64,000 nucleotides of DNA. Origin: Chryseobacterium culicis. Its GTDB lineage: Bacteria > Bacteroidota > Bacteroidia > Flavobacteriales > Weeksellaceae. Positions 49,310-59,247 of the stretch are shown here, one piece after another. How positions within the stretch are numbered: position 1 is the first letter of the stretch; each line of letters opens with the position of its first letter. The position numbers were made by a program, and so were the translations under genes. Where the stretch lies: contig NZ_FNWQ01000003.1 in the NCBI RefSeq assembly GCF_900108365.1, positions 124,001 through 188,000 on the forward strand. The letters run 5' to 3'. Under the pieces are notes generated by a model that saw only the letters and a program-made list of their open reading frames with translations, ran no database searches and was not told where the DNA came from.

Positions 49310-52243
49310 TTAAAGCGTTGCCTGAAGACCAAAAGTAACTGTTCTCATCGCAGGATATCTGTAATAGGTGGTCCCGTCCAAAGCCTGTTCAGGATCCATC
49401 CCTTTATGTTTATAGAAGGTCAGAAGGTTTTCTGCCTGAATATAAATTCTGAACTTTTTCAATCCTATTTTCTCAAAATAAGCTTCAGGAAGTGTATATC
49501 CTATGCTTACATTTTTAAGTCTTGCATACGTTCCGGAATATAAAAATCTAGAAGATGTAGAAGTCCAGTTATTCGTTGTGGTGCTCAATCCCGGAACGTC
49601 TGTATTGGGATTATCGGGAGTCCATCTGTTCAGCATTTCAGCACTCCATGCACGTCCACCAGCACTTCCGTTATGCATGATAGAAGTATAGTCATTATCC
49701 AGAATCTTACCTCCTATTTTGAAAGTCAGTAATCCTGAAAAATCAAAATTCTTATAGTTGATGCTGGTACTGATCCCTCCCGTCAGCTTAGGCAGTGCAG
49801 ATCCCTGCAACAATTTTGTAGCTTTAGAATATTCAGAGGTAGTTCCTTCCACTGAGTTTCCGTTAGCATCCGTTGTAACTGTTTTCCATAATGGTTTTCC
49901 ATTGTTTGGATCTACCCCAGCCCATTCCGGGATAAAGAAATCGTACACCGACCCTCCCACGGTTAATAATTTGGTTCCTACAACAAGAGAACCTCCTGGT
50001 AATTTGGTTACTTTATTGTTTAAAGTACTCAGGTTTACATCCACATTCCATTGGAAATCATCAGTTTTAACAGGAGTGGTGAATAATGAGAATTCAAATC
50101 CTGTATTCTGAATGGTTCCGATATTTGCGGGATAATCACTGATTCCCAATGAAGGAGCGACCGGCATATTAAACAGAAGATCCTGGCTTTTTCTTTTAAA
50201 GTATTCGATATTACCTTTAATCCTGTTATTCAGAACTGCGAACTCCAATCCTACGTTTAAATTAAGGTTGGTTTCCCACTTCACATTATTGGTTGATGTT
50301 TTTTCAAGTGTTGTCCCCGGCTCACCTCCAAGACTGATAAACCTGTATAACTCCTGATACGCATAATAAAGCGGCTGTCCGTTTGGCCTAAGCAATTTAT
50401 CATTCCCTTGACCTCCGTAGCTGGCACGCAATGTCAACTGATTGAAGGCATTTAGATTTTTAACAAATTCTTCATTGGAAATCTTCCATGAACCTCCTAC
50501 CGACCAGAATCTTCCCCATCTGTTATCCTTCTCAAATCTTGAAGAACTGTCCGCTCTTCCTGAAGCAGAAAGGAAATAGGTATTATTATAATCATATTCT
50601 ACTTTTCCGAGAAAACTTAACAGGCTTAATTTATTACTGTTCCCGCTGAAGCTTCCTAATAGAGAAGCAGCATCCGGCTCATAGTAATAGGGAAGTGAAA
50701 ACTGACTTCTTGTTCCGGAAATCGTCTGATAATCGTATTTGTAGAATTCGTGTCCTGCCAAAGCATTGATGTGATGTTTCCCGAATTTCTTATCGTAGGT
50801 AAGTATATTACTTGTGGTATAAGAAAGTGTTCTGGTATTGGTTTTCGTTACCGAACCTCCCGTTTCTGCGCCTTGTCCCAATAATGGATTTGAATAATAA
50901 TGACCGTTATAATTCACCAAATCAACAGAGAAGCTTGTTCTGAATTTCAGTTCCGGTAAGAAAGTAAATTCCATGAAACCTTTTCCTGAAAAATTATCTT
51001 CCTTATTATCGTTTTTATCTAAAGGCAATGTTGCTGCTGCATTCTGATTCTGAAGAGCATTCGTAGGTCTGTATTTTCCAAAATCATAAATCGGATTTCC
51101 ATCAGCACCCAAAATATAAGTACCGTCCGGATTTCTTTCATAATAAGGATAGAATGAAGGAATAAATCTTGCTGCATTAATGATATTGCTTGCTTTCGAG
51201 TCTGAAGAAGTCGGCGCCTGCTGAATGCTGTTGGTATAATTTAAATTGACCCCTACGTTTAACCATTTTTTCACTTCAGAATTAATTTTTAAACGGGTAT
51301 TATACCTTTTATACCCGGACTCAATCGCCATTCCTTTATCGTCAAGATATCCGAGAGAGAAGAAGTAATTGCTTTTTTCACTTCCTCCGCTGATATCGAG
51401 ATCTACCTGGTTTCTTGAAGCTACTCTTTGTAAAATATCTCTCCAGTCATCTTTCCAGAGTGCTGATGCACCTGGTAAAAGCTTTCCATCTGTTCCTACC
51501 GGTTTTGGATAAGCTGTTCCGTAAGGATTAATTCCCAGTGATGAAACAAGATTGTCTGTCGCCATCTGAGCAGCCTGCTGGGCATTCACTTTGCCGGACT
51601 GATATCCATTTCGCAATGCTTCCCAATATAACTGAAAGTATTGGTCGGTACTAATCTGTTCATAATCTTTTACGGCTCTTCCGGAGAATCCCTGACTGAT
51701 ATTAAAATTGACTTTAGCTTCTCCTTTTTTACCTGATTTTGTAGTGATGATAATAATCCCGTTAGCTCCTCTTGAACCATACAAAGCACTTGCTGTTGCA
51801 TCTTTCAGAACGCTAATGGACTCAATATCACTCGGGCTGATAGCATTCAGGTTTCCGTCAAAAGGAATTCCGTCTACAACATATAAAGGGTCGCTGGAAG
51901 CACTGATAGAACCAATTCCCCTGATTCTTATCGTAGAAACTGCTCCTGGCTGCCCGGATGCGCTGGTGGTTTGAATTCCGGCCACCTGACCTTCCAACGC
52001 TTTAGTAATGTTGGTTACTGGTCTGTTATTGATCTTATCACTGGAAATTGTGGCCACGGAACCGGTATAACTGTTTCTTTTAGCCTTTCCGTAAGCTACC
52101 ACAACTACTTCATCAATCTCCTTTTCCCGAAGACTATCTTTTTGGGGCTTTGAATTTTGCGCATTTGCAGTGGTAATGCCAAAGAAAAATGCTGCAACCG
52201 GAGGTATCCAGGCTTTTGAATTCAGTAAACTTTTGCTAATCAT
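49310..52243 (-). CDS. SusC/RagA-family TonB-linked outer-membrane transporter
   Basis: A 977-residue receptor: signal peptide (to TANAQ), TonB-box-like EIDEVVVVAYGKAKRNSYTG, plug with ITKALEGQVAGIQTTSASGQPG and SVLKDATASALYGSRGANGII, and a large barrel ending TVTFGLQATL. It lacks the carboxypeptidase-like N-terminal domain usual in SusC proteins: the TonB box follows the signal peptide within about 20 residues. It partners with susD 18 bases downstream. The leader carries a SAM-I riboswitch. Confidence 0.95.
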   Translation of the reverse strand: MISKSLLNSKAWIPPVAAFFFGITTANAQNSKPQKDSLREKEIDEVVVVAYGKAKRNSYTGSVATISSDKINNRPVTNITKALEGQVAGIQTTSASGQPGAVSTIRIRGIGSISASSDPLYVVDGIPFDGNLNAISPSDIESISVLKDATASALYGSRGANGIIIITTKSGKKGEAKVNFNISQGFSGRAVKDYEQISTDQYFQLYWEALRNGYQSGKVNAQQAAQMATDNLVSSLGINPYGTAYPKPVGTDGKLLPGASALWKDDWRDILQRVASRNQVDLDISGGSEKSNYFFSLGYLDDKGMAIESGYKRYNTRLKINSEVKKWLNVGVNLNYTNSIQQAPTSSDSKASNIINAARFIPSFYPYYERNPDGTYILGADGNPIYDFGKYRPTNALQNQNAAATLPLDKNDNKEDNFSGKGFMEFTFLPELKFRTSFSVDLVNYNGHYYSNPLLGQGAETGGSVTKTNTRTLSYTTSNILTYDKKFGKHHINALAGHEFYKYDYQTISGTRSQFSLPYYYEPDAASLLGSFSGNSNKLSLLSFLGKVEYDYNNTYFLSASGRADSSSRFEKDNRWGRFWSVGGSWKISNEEFVKNLNAFNQLTLRASYGGQGNDKLLRPNGQPLYYAYQELYRFISLGGEPGTTLEKTSTNNVKWETNLNLNVGLEFAVLNNRIKGNIEYFKRKSQDLLFNMPVAPSLGISDYPANIGTIQNTGFEFSLFTTPVKTDDFQWNVDVNLSTLNNKVTKLPGGSLVVGTKLLTVGGSVYDFFIPEWAGVDPNNGKPLWKTVTTDANGNSVEGTTSEYSKATKLLQGSALPKLTGGISTSINYKNFDFSGLLTFKIGGKILDNDYTSIMHNGSAGGRAWSAEMLNRWTPDNPNTDVPGLSTTTNNWTSTSSRFLYSGTYARLKNVSIGYTLPEAYFEKIGLKKFRIYIQAENLLTFYKHKGMDPEQALDGTTYYRYPAMRTVTFGLQATL

Positions 52244-52324
52244 AATCCATTTTATTTATCATATATTAAAATTTTACCCTTTGCAGAAAAGTCAGCAAAG
52301 GGCACCGATAAATACGATAAACCA

Positions 52325-52435
52325 AATGCTTATTTTTCCTAAAAAGGCTGAATGTAACACCTTGCCCAACGGGTAGGTTGTTAAGATTTCACAGGGTCAG
52401 TTCCCTCCATCTTTCTGTATAAGCCGATCGAAATA
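52325..52435 (-). ncRNA. SAM-I (S-box) riboswitch upstream of susC
   Basis: Minus-strand leader with the S-box order: GCTTATACAGAAAGATGGAG, GGGAACTGACCCTGTGAAAT, CTTAACAACC, then a P3 stem (CCCGTTGGG) and AAGGTGTTACATTCAG. GCTTAT near the 5' end can pair with ATAAGC near 52327-52332 to close P1. It starts about ten bases after a promoter and ends 80 bases before the susC start. SAM binding would turn the transporter pair off. Confidence 0.87.
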
Positions 52436-52441
52436 TGGTTG

Positions 52442-52472
52442 CAAAGCTAAAAACTTTTAGTCTACAAAACAA
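52442..52472 (-). promoter_or_regulatory. Promoter of the SAM riboswitch-susCD unit
   Basis: TAGCTTTG (52449-52442, minus strand) is a perfect -7 box. TTG at 52472-52470 is spaced 20 bases upstream. The remaining 52473-52670 is AT-rich with no other clear signal. Confidence 0.8.
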
Positions 52473-52670
52473 GTAGACTTATTTGTTTTTCATGATAATT
52501 TTTCAAAAATTAACGTAATTTTTTAATAAAACACGCAACAATAAACAGTTACAGAGCTTATCGTTTTCTCAGACATGATAAATATCATTATCAATAATTC
52601 AATAAGCATTAAAACTGATCAGTAATGAAATTTTTTACGTTTAATTGAAAAAAGTTTTTAATTTTATGGT

Positions 52671-53078
52671 ATGAAAGTTTTGATCATCAATGGCCCTAAC
52701 CTCAATTTATTAGGAACGCGAGAGCCGGAAATCTATGGAAATGTATCTATGGAAAATTATTTGGAAAATCTAAAGTCCGAATTCCAGGCTCATGAATTAA
52801 TATATTATCAGTCTAATATTGAAGGAGAGCTTATCAACAGACTTCAGGAGGATGATTTTGATGCGGTAGTGATCAATCCCGGAGCTTTCACCCATTATTC
52901 TTATGCAATTGCTGATTGTTTAAAAAATATTCGTAAGCCCAAAGTAGAAGTTCACATTAGTAACATCTACAAAAGAGAAGAATTCCGACAGAAATCTGTA
53001 ACAGCAGCTAATACGGATGCGGTTTTGTCTGGTTTTGGAATGAATGGGTATAGATTGGCTTTATTGAGTTTAAAATAA
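52671..53078 (+). CDS. aroQ: Type II 3-dehydroquinate dehydratase
   Basis: A 135-residue cytosolic enzyme of the shikimate pathway (3-dehydroquinate to 3-dehydroshikimate). Typical motifs are IINGPNLNLLGTREPEIYG (with Tyr and Arg of the lid), NPGAFTHYSYAI, and VEVHISNIYKREEFRQKS (catalytic His). Slightly shorter than the usual 140-150 residues but intact. Stand-alone gene. Confidence 0.96.
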   Translation: MKVLIINGPNLNLLGTREPEIYGNVSMENYLENLKSEFQAHELIYYQSNIEGELINRLQEDDFDAVVINPGAFTHYSYAIADCLKNIRKPKVEVHISNIYKREEFRQKSVTAANTDAVLSGFGMNGYRLALLSLK

Positions 53079-53148
53079 ATCAGTTGTTTATTTTACCACA
53101 GATTGCACAGATTTTCACAGATGTATGTGGATAATTAGAACATAATTT

Positions 53149-53586
53149 ATGAAGATAAAGGACAAAATCTACTGCACAGGCATTGGGGTATATTCGGGGC
53201 AATTAACGAAAAAAAAATCTTATATTGTTGAAGAAATAGATACTGAAAATGTAAAAGTTCAGAATGATGAAGGAAAACTAAGGTGGTATTCACAATTTTT
53301 TTTTAGCGCAGACAATGAACCGGAAATAACTTCTATTAACATAGATGATCCAATAGAAAATATTGAATCTGATGCCATAGAAGTAACCATTACCTTTTCC
53401 AACAAAGTAAAATACTGGATGACTTTTACTACTCCAAAGTATTTAGATAAGATATTGGACGAAGAATCTTACTTTTCTTCAAAACATTTTATGATCATAA
53501 AACATTTAACTGAAGAATCAATCAAATCAACAGTCTTAAAACTTGACGAACAGGATGAATTGATTGAAAACTGTCAAAAATATTAA
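53149..53586 (+). CDS. Hypothetical protein, 145 residues
   Basis: A soluble acidic protein with no signal peptide. The first 50 residues look like a small beta-barrel (KIYCTGIGVYSGQLTKKKSY, VKVQNDEGKLRWYSQFFFS); the rest alternates strands and helices (EVTITFSNKVKYWMTFTTPK). I do not recognise a family. It follows aroQ by 70 bases and ends at a bidirectional terminator. Confidence 0.7.
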   Translation: MKIKDKIYCTGIGVYSGQLTKKKSYIVEEIDTENVKVQNDEGKLRWYSQFFFSADNEPEITSINIDDPIENIESDAIEVTITFSNKVKYWMTFTTPKYLDKILDEESYFSSKHFMIIKHLTEESIKSTVLKLDEQDELIENCQKY

Positions 53587-53617
53587 TAAAAAACCTCATC
53601 AATGATGAGGCTTTTTT
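53587..53617. terminator. Bidirectional terminator between the 53149 gene and pckA
   Basis: Stem CCTCATC (53594-53600)/GATGAGG (53604-53610), loop AAT, flanked by an A run and a T run. It serves both convergent genes. Confidence 0.9.
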
Positions 53618-53636
53618 ATATGTTGATGGGTAACTA

Positions 53637-55253
53637 TTAGATTGTTTGTTCCTGCAGTTGAGGTCCTGAAGCTACTAATTTCTTACCTTCTTCAGTATCA
53701 CAGTACTGCTCAAAGTTTTTAATGTATCTTGAAGCAAGATCTTTTGCTTTTTCTTCCCATTCTGAAGCATTTTCATATGTATCTCTAGGATCTAAAATAC
53801 CTGAAGAAACGTTTGGCAATTCAGTAGGAATTTCAAGATTCATAATTGGAACCTGAGTCTTTGGAGCATTGTCAATAGATCCGTCAATGATGGCATCGAT
53901 AATCGCTCTTGTATCTTTCAGAGAAATTCTTTTTCCGGTACCGTTCCAACCTGTATTTACCAGATAGGCTTTTGCTCCGTGTTCCTGCATTTTCCCGATC
54001 AATGTTTTAGAATACATTGTTGGGTGCAATGTAAGGAATGCTTCACCGAATGCAGGTGAGAAAGATGGCTGAGGTTCTGTAATTCCCCTTTCAGTTCCGG
54101 CTAATTTTGAAGTATAACCGCAAAGGAAATGGTACTGAGCCTGATCTTCATTCAGGATAGAAACCGGAGGAAGTACTCCGAATGCATCTGCTGAAAGATA
54201 TACAATCTTTTTAGCATGACCTGCTTTAGAAGGCAGTACAATTTTGTTGATATGGTAAATTGGATAAGAAACTCTTGTGTTTTCTGTGATAGATCCGTCT
54301 GTATAATCTGCTACTCCATTGTTCACAACAACGTTTTCAAGAAGTGCATCTCTTTTGATCGCTCTATAAATATCCGGTTCTTTTTCTTCTGATAAGTCAA
54401 TAACTTTGGCGTAGCATCCTCCCTCATAGTTGAATACTCCGTTGTTATCCCATCCGTGCTCATCGTCACCGATAAGATATCTTTTAGGATCTGCTGATAA
54501 AGTAGTTTTACCTGTTCCAGAAAGGCCGAAAAATAAAGCAACATCTCCTTTTTCTCCTACGTTTGCAGAGCAGTGCATAGAAGCCATACCTTTTAATGGA
54601 AGGTAATAGTTCATCATGGCAAACATCCCTTTCTTCATCTCACCTCCGTACCATGTACCTCCGATGATCTGTAGTTTTTCAGTAAGGTTGAACATGATAA
54701 AGTTTTCAGAGTTTAATCCCTGAGCTTCCCAGTTCGGGTTGGTAGTTTTTGATCCGTTGACTACGGTGAAATCCGGCTCACCGAAATTCTCCAGTTCGTA
54801 GTGAGAAGGACGGATAAACATGTTGGTCACGAAATGTGCCTGCCATGCAACTTCAACGATAAATCTTACTTTAAGTCTTGTATCTGCATTTGTTCCACAG
54901 AATGCATCTACTACATAGATTTTCTTAGCTTCAGAAAGCTGGTTCATCACTAGTTCCTTACAAGAACCGAAAATTTCTGCGGTTGTAGGTAAGTTTACTT
55001 TACCATCCCAGAAAATTGTATCTCTTGTAACATCATCCTGAACAATATATCTGTCTTTAGGTGAACGACCTGTGAAAATTCCTGTTTTTACTGATACTGC
55101 GCCAGACTCTGTAAGCTCAGCCTGCTCAAACCCCTGATTTTCAGGAGAAACCTCAGCCTGATATAATTCTTCGTAAGAAGGATTATACACTACTTCATAG
55201 TTTCCTTTAATCCCTAATTTCTCTAAATCCTGGATGATTTTAGTGTTTTTCAT
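53637..55253 (-). CDS. pckA: Phosphoenolpyruvate carboxykinase (ATP)
   Basis: A 538-residue cytosolic enzyme converting oxaloacetate plus ATP to PEP, the entry to gluconeogenesis. Visible motifs: [19 protein letters not shown] (metal/substrate), P-loop [34 protein letters not shown], and [13 protein letters not shown]. Full family length. It stands alone with 127 bases upstream. Confidence 0.98.
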   Translation of the reverse strand: MKNTKIIQDLEKLGIKGNYEVVYNPSYEELYQAEVSPENQGFEQAELTESGAVSVKTGIFTGRSPKDRYIVQDDVTRDTIFWDGKVNLPTTAEIFGSCKELVMNQLSEAKKIYVVDAFCGTNADTRLKVRFIVEVAWQAHFVTNMFIRPSHYELENFGEPDFTVVNGSKTTNPNWEAQGLNSENFIMFNLTEKLQIIGGTWYGGEMKKGMFAMMNYYLPLKGMASMHCSANVGEKGDVALFFGLSGTGKTTLSADPKRYLIGDDEHGWDNNGVFNYEGGCYAKVIDLSEEKEPDIYRAIKRDALLENVVVNNGVADYTDGSITENTRVSYPIYHINKIVLPSKAGHAKKIVYLSADAFGVLPPVSILNEDQAQYHFLCGYTSKLAGTERGITEPQPSFSPAFGEAFLTLHPTMYSKTLIGKMQEHGAKAYLVNTGWNGTGKRISLKDTRAIIDAIIDGSIDNAPKTQVPIMNLEIPTELPNVSSGILDPRDTYENASEWEEKAKDLASRYIKNFEQYCDTEEGKKLVASGPQLQEQTI

Positions 55254-55380
55254 TTTACTTATATTTTCTATTTCTTTATTGACTTCAACAAAAATAATAT
55301 TAATTATTTGTTAAAGGTGGTTTAAATATACTGATATAAGTCAGAATGACAAATAAAAAAACGGGTTCGTAATTATCTGA

Positions 55381-56286
55381 TTACAAACCAATTATATTTT
55401 GCCATTCAAAAATAGTTGTAAAACCTTTCTCCCAAAAATAGTTCTTATAGTCCCCAAATTTGGCACTCATTACAAAATCTCCACCCCATGCGCCTAAACT
55501 TTTGACAAAAGAAGGGCAATCTGAGAATAATTTTTCTTTAACTGTCGATATTTCAAGAAAATCCGCAATTTTATGCTCATGAATCATCATTAATTCGGAA
55601 AATTTTTCCAATTCATTGCATAACAATATTTTTTTTGTGAGATTTGAAAATTCATCCACCAGTTCCGGAGACTTCTTTTTGGACTTGTAAAAACTGATTC
55701 CCTCTCTACTGTCCTGCTTCTGATTTAAGTGGATAAAAATCAGCTCATTTTTAAAAGAAGGACTGAAATTAACCTTCTCATATTTTATGTCTGGTTTACT
55801 TTGAAAAAGGATGGCAGATTTTTCCTTCGCCACGGCGATATCATATCCGCTGCCTCCCAAACTGATTGTATTAAGATAAAAAGGATCTATTTCCGCCCAT
55901 TCTGCCAGATTATTCATCAGGGTAGAACTGCTCCCCAATCCATAATTTGCAGGAAACTGAAGGTTTGTTTTTAAATGATAAGTAAGATCAGTTTTGAATT
56001 TACTGTTAGAAAGCTGCTGAACATTCTTTAATGTTTTGGTAATGAATTCAGCACTTGATGGAAGGTTGGTCTCTAAGATCTGCCAGTTTTTATAATCAAT
56101 GACAGCTCTTAACCATAATGTATTCTGATGATAGGCTTCCCAAAGAATAAGTGACTTTCCATCTTTTATTTCTTCAAAGAAAAACTCTTGTCCCAGCCTG
56201 GTAGGTACCGCTAAGACAAGAGCTCCATCTATTGCGAAATATTCTGAAGTAAGCATAAGCTTTCCCGGTGAAAATATCGCGCTCAT
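55381..56286 (-). CDS. GYDIA family GHMP kinase
   Basis: A 301-residue small-molecule kinase. The ATP-binding Gly-rich loop is FPANYGLGSSSTLMNNLAEW and the name-giving GSGYDIAVAK motif follows. Flavobacteria carry this family; the substrate is not established, with mevalonate-pathway intermediates a possibility by homology. It starts nine bases after the fabD stop, so the two are probably co-transcribed. Confidence 0.88.
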   Translation of the reverse strand: MSAIFSPGKLMLTSEYFAIDGALVLAVPTRLGQEFFFEEIKDGKSLILWEAYHQNTLWLRAVIDYKNWQILETNLPSSAEFITKTLKNVQQLSNSKFKTDLTYHLKTNLQFPANYGLGSSSTLMNNLAEWAEIDPFYLNTISLGGSGYDIAVAKEKSAILFQSKPDIKYEKVNFSPSFKNELIFIHLNQKQDSREGISFYKSKKKSPELVDEFSNLTKKILLCNELEKFSELMMIHEHKIADFLEISTVKEKLFSDCPSFVKSLGAWGGDFVMSAKFGDYKNYFWEKGFTTIFEWQNIIGL

Positions 56287-56295
56287 ATTTTTTGT

Positions 56296-57171
56296 TTAGA
56301 TTGCAGAAGCTGCTTCTACAGATCCGTCAATTTTTTTGATCAATCCCTGAAGGGTTTTTCCCGGTCCTACTTCTACAAAGTTAGAGGCACCGTCTTTAAT
56401 CATATTCTGAACAGATTGTGTCCATTTTACCGGACCGGTAAGCTGAGCGATCAGGTTTTGTTTGATCTCATCAGGATTGGTTACCGCTGTTGTGGTAATA
56501 TTCTGGTATACAGGAATAGTTGCTTTTCTGAATTTTGTTTTTTCGATAGCTGCGGCCAGTCTTTCCTGTGCAGGCTGCATAAGTGGTGAATGGAAAGCTC
56601 CGTTTACCGGTAAAAGCAATGCTCTTTTGGCACCGGCTTCTTTAAGTTTAACGCATGCTTCTTCTACTGCAGGTGTTTCTCCTGAGATCACCAATTGCCC
56701 CGGACAGTTATAATTGGCAGGAACAACGATACCGCTGATCTGTGCACAAATTTCTTCAACTTTAGCATCATCTAATCCTAAGATCGCTGCCATAGAACTT
56801 GGATTGGCATCACAAGCTTCCTGCATCGCTTTTGCTCTTTCAGATACTAATTTCAAACCGTCATCAAAGGATAAAACGCCGTTGGCAACCAAAGCTGAAA
56901 ACTCTCCTAAAGAGTGTCCTGCTACCATTTCAGCACCCAGCCCGTTTACGGCTTTTAATGCGGCTACTGAATGTATAAATATTGAAGGCTGGGTAACCTC
57001 TGTTTTCTTAAGATCCGCATCCGTCCCGTTAAACATAATGGAAAGAATGTCGAAACCTAAAATTTCATTGGCAGATTCCATCAGATCTTTAATATCTTTT
57101 CTAGAATCATACAATTCTTTTCCCATTCCTACGAACTGAGAACCCTGCCCTGGAAATACAAGTGCTTTCAT
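56296..57171 (-). CDS. fabD: Malonyl-CoA:ACP transacylase
   Basis: A 291-residue fatty-acid synthesis enzyme loading malonyl onto ACP. Motifs: FPGQGSQFVGMGKELYD, nucleophile Ser87 in GHSLGEFSAL, catalytic His in VNGAFHSPLM, and FVEVGPGKTLQGLIKKID. Full length. It leads a short unit with the GHMP kinase. Confidence 0.97.
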   Translation of the reverse strand: MKALVFPGQGSQFVGMGKELYDSRKDIKDLMESANEILGFDILSIMFNGTDADLKKTEVTQPSIFIHSVAALKAVNGLGAEMVAGHSLGEFSALVANGVLSFDDGLKLVSERAKAMQEACDANPSSMAAILGLDDAKVEEICAQISGIVVPANYNCPGQLVISGETPAVEEACVKLKEAGAKRALLLPVNGAFHSPLMQPAQERLAAAIEKTKFRKATIPVYQNITTTAVTNPDEIKQNLIAQLTGPVKWTQSVQNMIKDGASNFVEVGPGKTLQGLIKKIDGSVEAASAI

Positions 57172-57241
57172 GTATTGAATTAAATATTATGCAAATATAA
57201 CTATAATGTTAACAATATTCTTTTAAATAGCTATAAATCAT

Positions 57242-59209
57242 TTAAGGTACTAACCTGATTACTCTATAACCGGTATTTACATAAGCACCATTAGCTTTAG
57301 ATTTTACAAACTCAAATTTTGTAGCAAGCTGAGTCTGAACTTTATTCATCTGCTTAAAGATCTCTCCTTTTTTATTTTCTCTGGTCAGCATGTCATTCAC
57401 AACATCAAAACCTACGATTGCATATTTAGGTGGAGTTTTACAGTATTTGCTTTTATAGGCTGCCAGAATTTCTTTTTCAAAGCTTCCGTCTGTATTAATC
57501 TTTCTATCCATCAGATATACAAGGCTCGCCTGGCTAAGCTCATCTACTTTCTTCTCAAAAGTTGGAGAATAGAACATACTGAACGCTTTCATTCCCTGTA
57601 CTTCTTTAGACATAGCTGCAACCCTGTTGGCAAAAGCATCACCTGCTGCGTTATCATCATTGGCTAAAATAGCAATTACAGGCGCAGACTGTCCTGTCAT
57701 CATATTCTGATCCGGCTGAATATCTGCGGAAGAGTTTACAATGATAATATTAGGATTCTTTACTGCTTTTTCAAGTCCTGCTTTAATGTAGTTGGCATCC
57801 TCTTTCTTAGCATCTGCCACTATGTATATCTTCTGATCAGAATATACCGCTTTTACCTCTTCTACAATCTTATCAGCATAAGTATTATTATTGGTTTCAA
57901 CAATAATAAGATTACTGTAATTATACAATTCCGGAGAGTTGGCAAATGGGGCTACAATTGGAATTTTCTGATTTTTGGTAAAATCCAGAACATCAATGAC
58001 GTTAGATTTAAAGAAAGGTCCTATGATAAGGTCAGTATTATCAGGGTTGATCTGCGTCAAAGAATTTTTGAACGAAGCTTCGTTTCCTGAATCTACTATT
58101 TTAATATCCAGTTTTTGCCCTCCTCTTGCATTCCTTTCAATTGCCAGTTTGGCTCCTGTTAAAAAGTCAAGCGCCATTCCTCTGTATTGGGTTTCGTTGG
58201 TACTGTAGCCAAATGGAAGCATCAGGATAACACTAAGTGCATCGCCATTTTTCTTTATATAGGCAGCATCCTGTTTTTTGATCTTTAAAACCATTCCGGT
58301 CTTCAGCCCATGAGAAAGCTCCGGGTTAAGAGCAATAAGTTCATCAATGGAAACACCGAATTTATTTACGATAGAGAATACCGTATCACCCTGCTGAACC
58401 GTATAAGTTACATAATCATCACCTACAGCAACATTGGAAGCGGTGGATGATTTTTCGTTCCCGGAATCCATCTTTGCTTTTGGATTAGAAGATTCGGAAA
58501 CGGTATCATTACTGCCGGAAGTACTTGCTCTTTTTATTTTAATGGTATCTCCAGGCTTAAGTCCTTTTTCTTCCAATCCCGGATTCAAGGCATAAAGATC
58601 CTGCTGACTGATACCAAACTGTTTTGTAATTCTGTAATAATTATCTTTAGACTGAATCACATACGATTCTCCTTCTACAGCAGTTGGAGTAGTAGTTGGA
58701 GTAATGGTTGTTATATTTTTTTCTACAGGAGGTTCAGCATGTTTTTCTCCTGTCACAGCCTGTTGAGTTCCACCATATTTTTTTATGCTGGCTAGAGGTA
58801 AAGTAATCTCATCTCCGATCTTCATGTGAGAATCCAGTTCAGGATTCAGCTTTCTTAAATCAGTTTCAGAAATTCTGTATTGTTTTGTGATGCCATAAAT
58901 TGTCTGCTTTGGCTGCAAAACAATTTTGCCCAACGAAGAAGTATTTGGGCTCGCAGCTGCTTTTTCGGCTGGAGCAGATTTGGCAGCGGCGGTTGTCGCT
59001 GTTTTCTCTGATTTAACAGTTAAAACATCTCCAATGGCCAGTTTACCATCTTTATGTTTTGGGTTTAGCTTCAGCAATTCATCTACAGTTATTCCATACT
59101 TTTTTGCAATGTTGTAAGGATTATCGCCTTGCACAACGGTATGTGATTTCTGGGCTGAAACTCCCAAAACCATACATAAACTGGATAGAATAAAAAACCT
59201 CTTTATCAT
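57242..59209 (-). CDS. LysM protein with C-terminal receptor-type (PBP1) fold
   Basis: A 655-residue exported protein. Signal peptide (to GVSAQ), then four LysM repeats (about 22-65, 94-139, 183-226 and 270-314; for example HTVVQGDNPYNIAKKYGITV) for peptidoglycan binding. From about 325 a type 1 periplasmic-binding-protein fold follows (VILMLPFGYSTNETQYRGMA, DLIIGPFFKSNVIDVLDF, KYAIVGFDVVNDMLTR). The receptor fold resembles amino-acid-binding or LpoA-like proteins, so a role in controlling cell-wall synthesis is possible. No ABC transporter genes are nearby. Confidence 0.87.
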   Translation of the reverse strand: MIKRFFILSSLCMVLGVSAQKSHTVVQGDNPYNIAKKYGITVDELLKLNPKHKDGKLAIGDVLTVKSEKTATTAAAKSAPAEKAAASPNTSSLGKIVLQPKQTIYGITKQYRISETDLRKLNPELDSHMKIGDEITLPLASIKKYGGTQQAVTGEKHAEPPVEKNITTITPTTTPTAVEGESYVIQSKDNYYRITKQFGISQQDLYALNPGLEEKGLKPGDTIKIKRASTSGSNDTVSESSNPKAKMDSGNEKSSTASNVAVGDDYVTYTVQQGDTVFSIVNKFGVSIDELIALNPELSHGLKTGMVLKIKKQDAAYIKKNGDALSVILMLPFGYSTNETQYRGMALDFLTGAKLAIERNARGGQKLDIKIVDSGNEASFKNSLTQINPDNTDLIIGPFFKSNVIDVLDFTKNQKIPIVAPFANSPELYNYSNLIIVETNNNTYADKIVEEVKAVYSDQKIYIVADAKKEDANYIKAGLEKAVKNPNIIIVNSSADIQPDQNMMTGQSAPVIAILANDDNAAGDAFANRVAAMSKEVQGMKAFSMFYSPTFEKKVDELSQASLVYLMDRKINTDGSFEKEILAAYKSKYCKTPPKYAIVGFDVVNDMLTRENKKGEIFKQMNKVQTQLATKFEFVKSKANGAYVNTGYRVIRLVP

Positions 59210-59247
59210 ATTCGATAATTATAATTTACAAAAATACTTCTTTAAAA

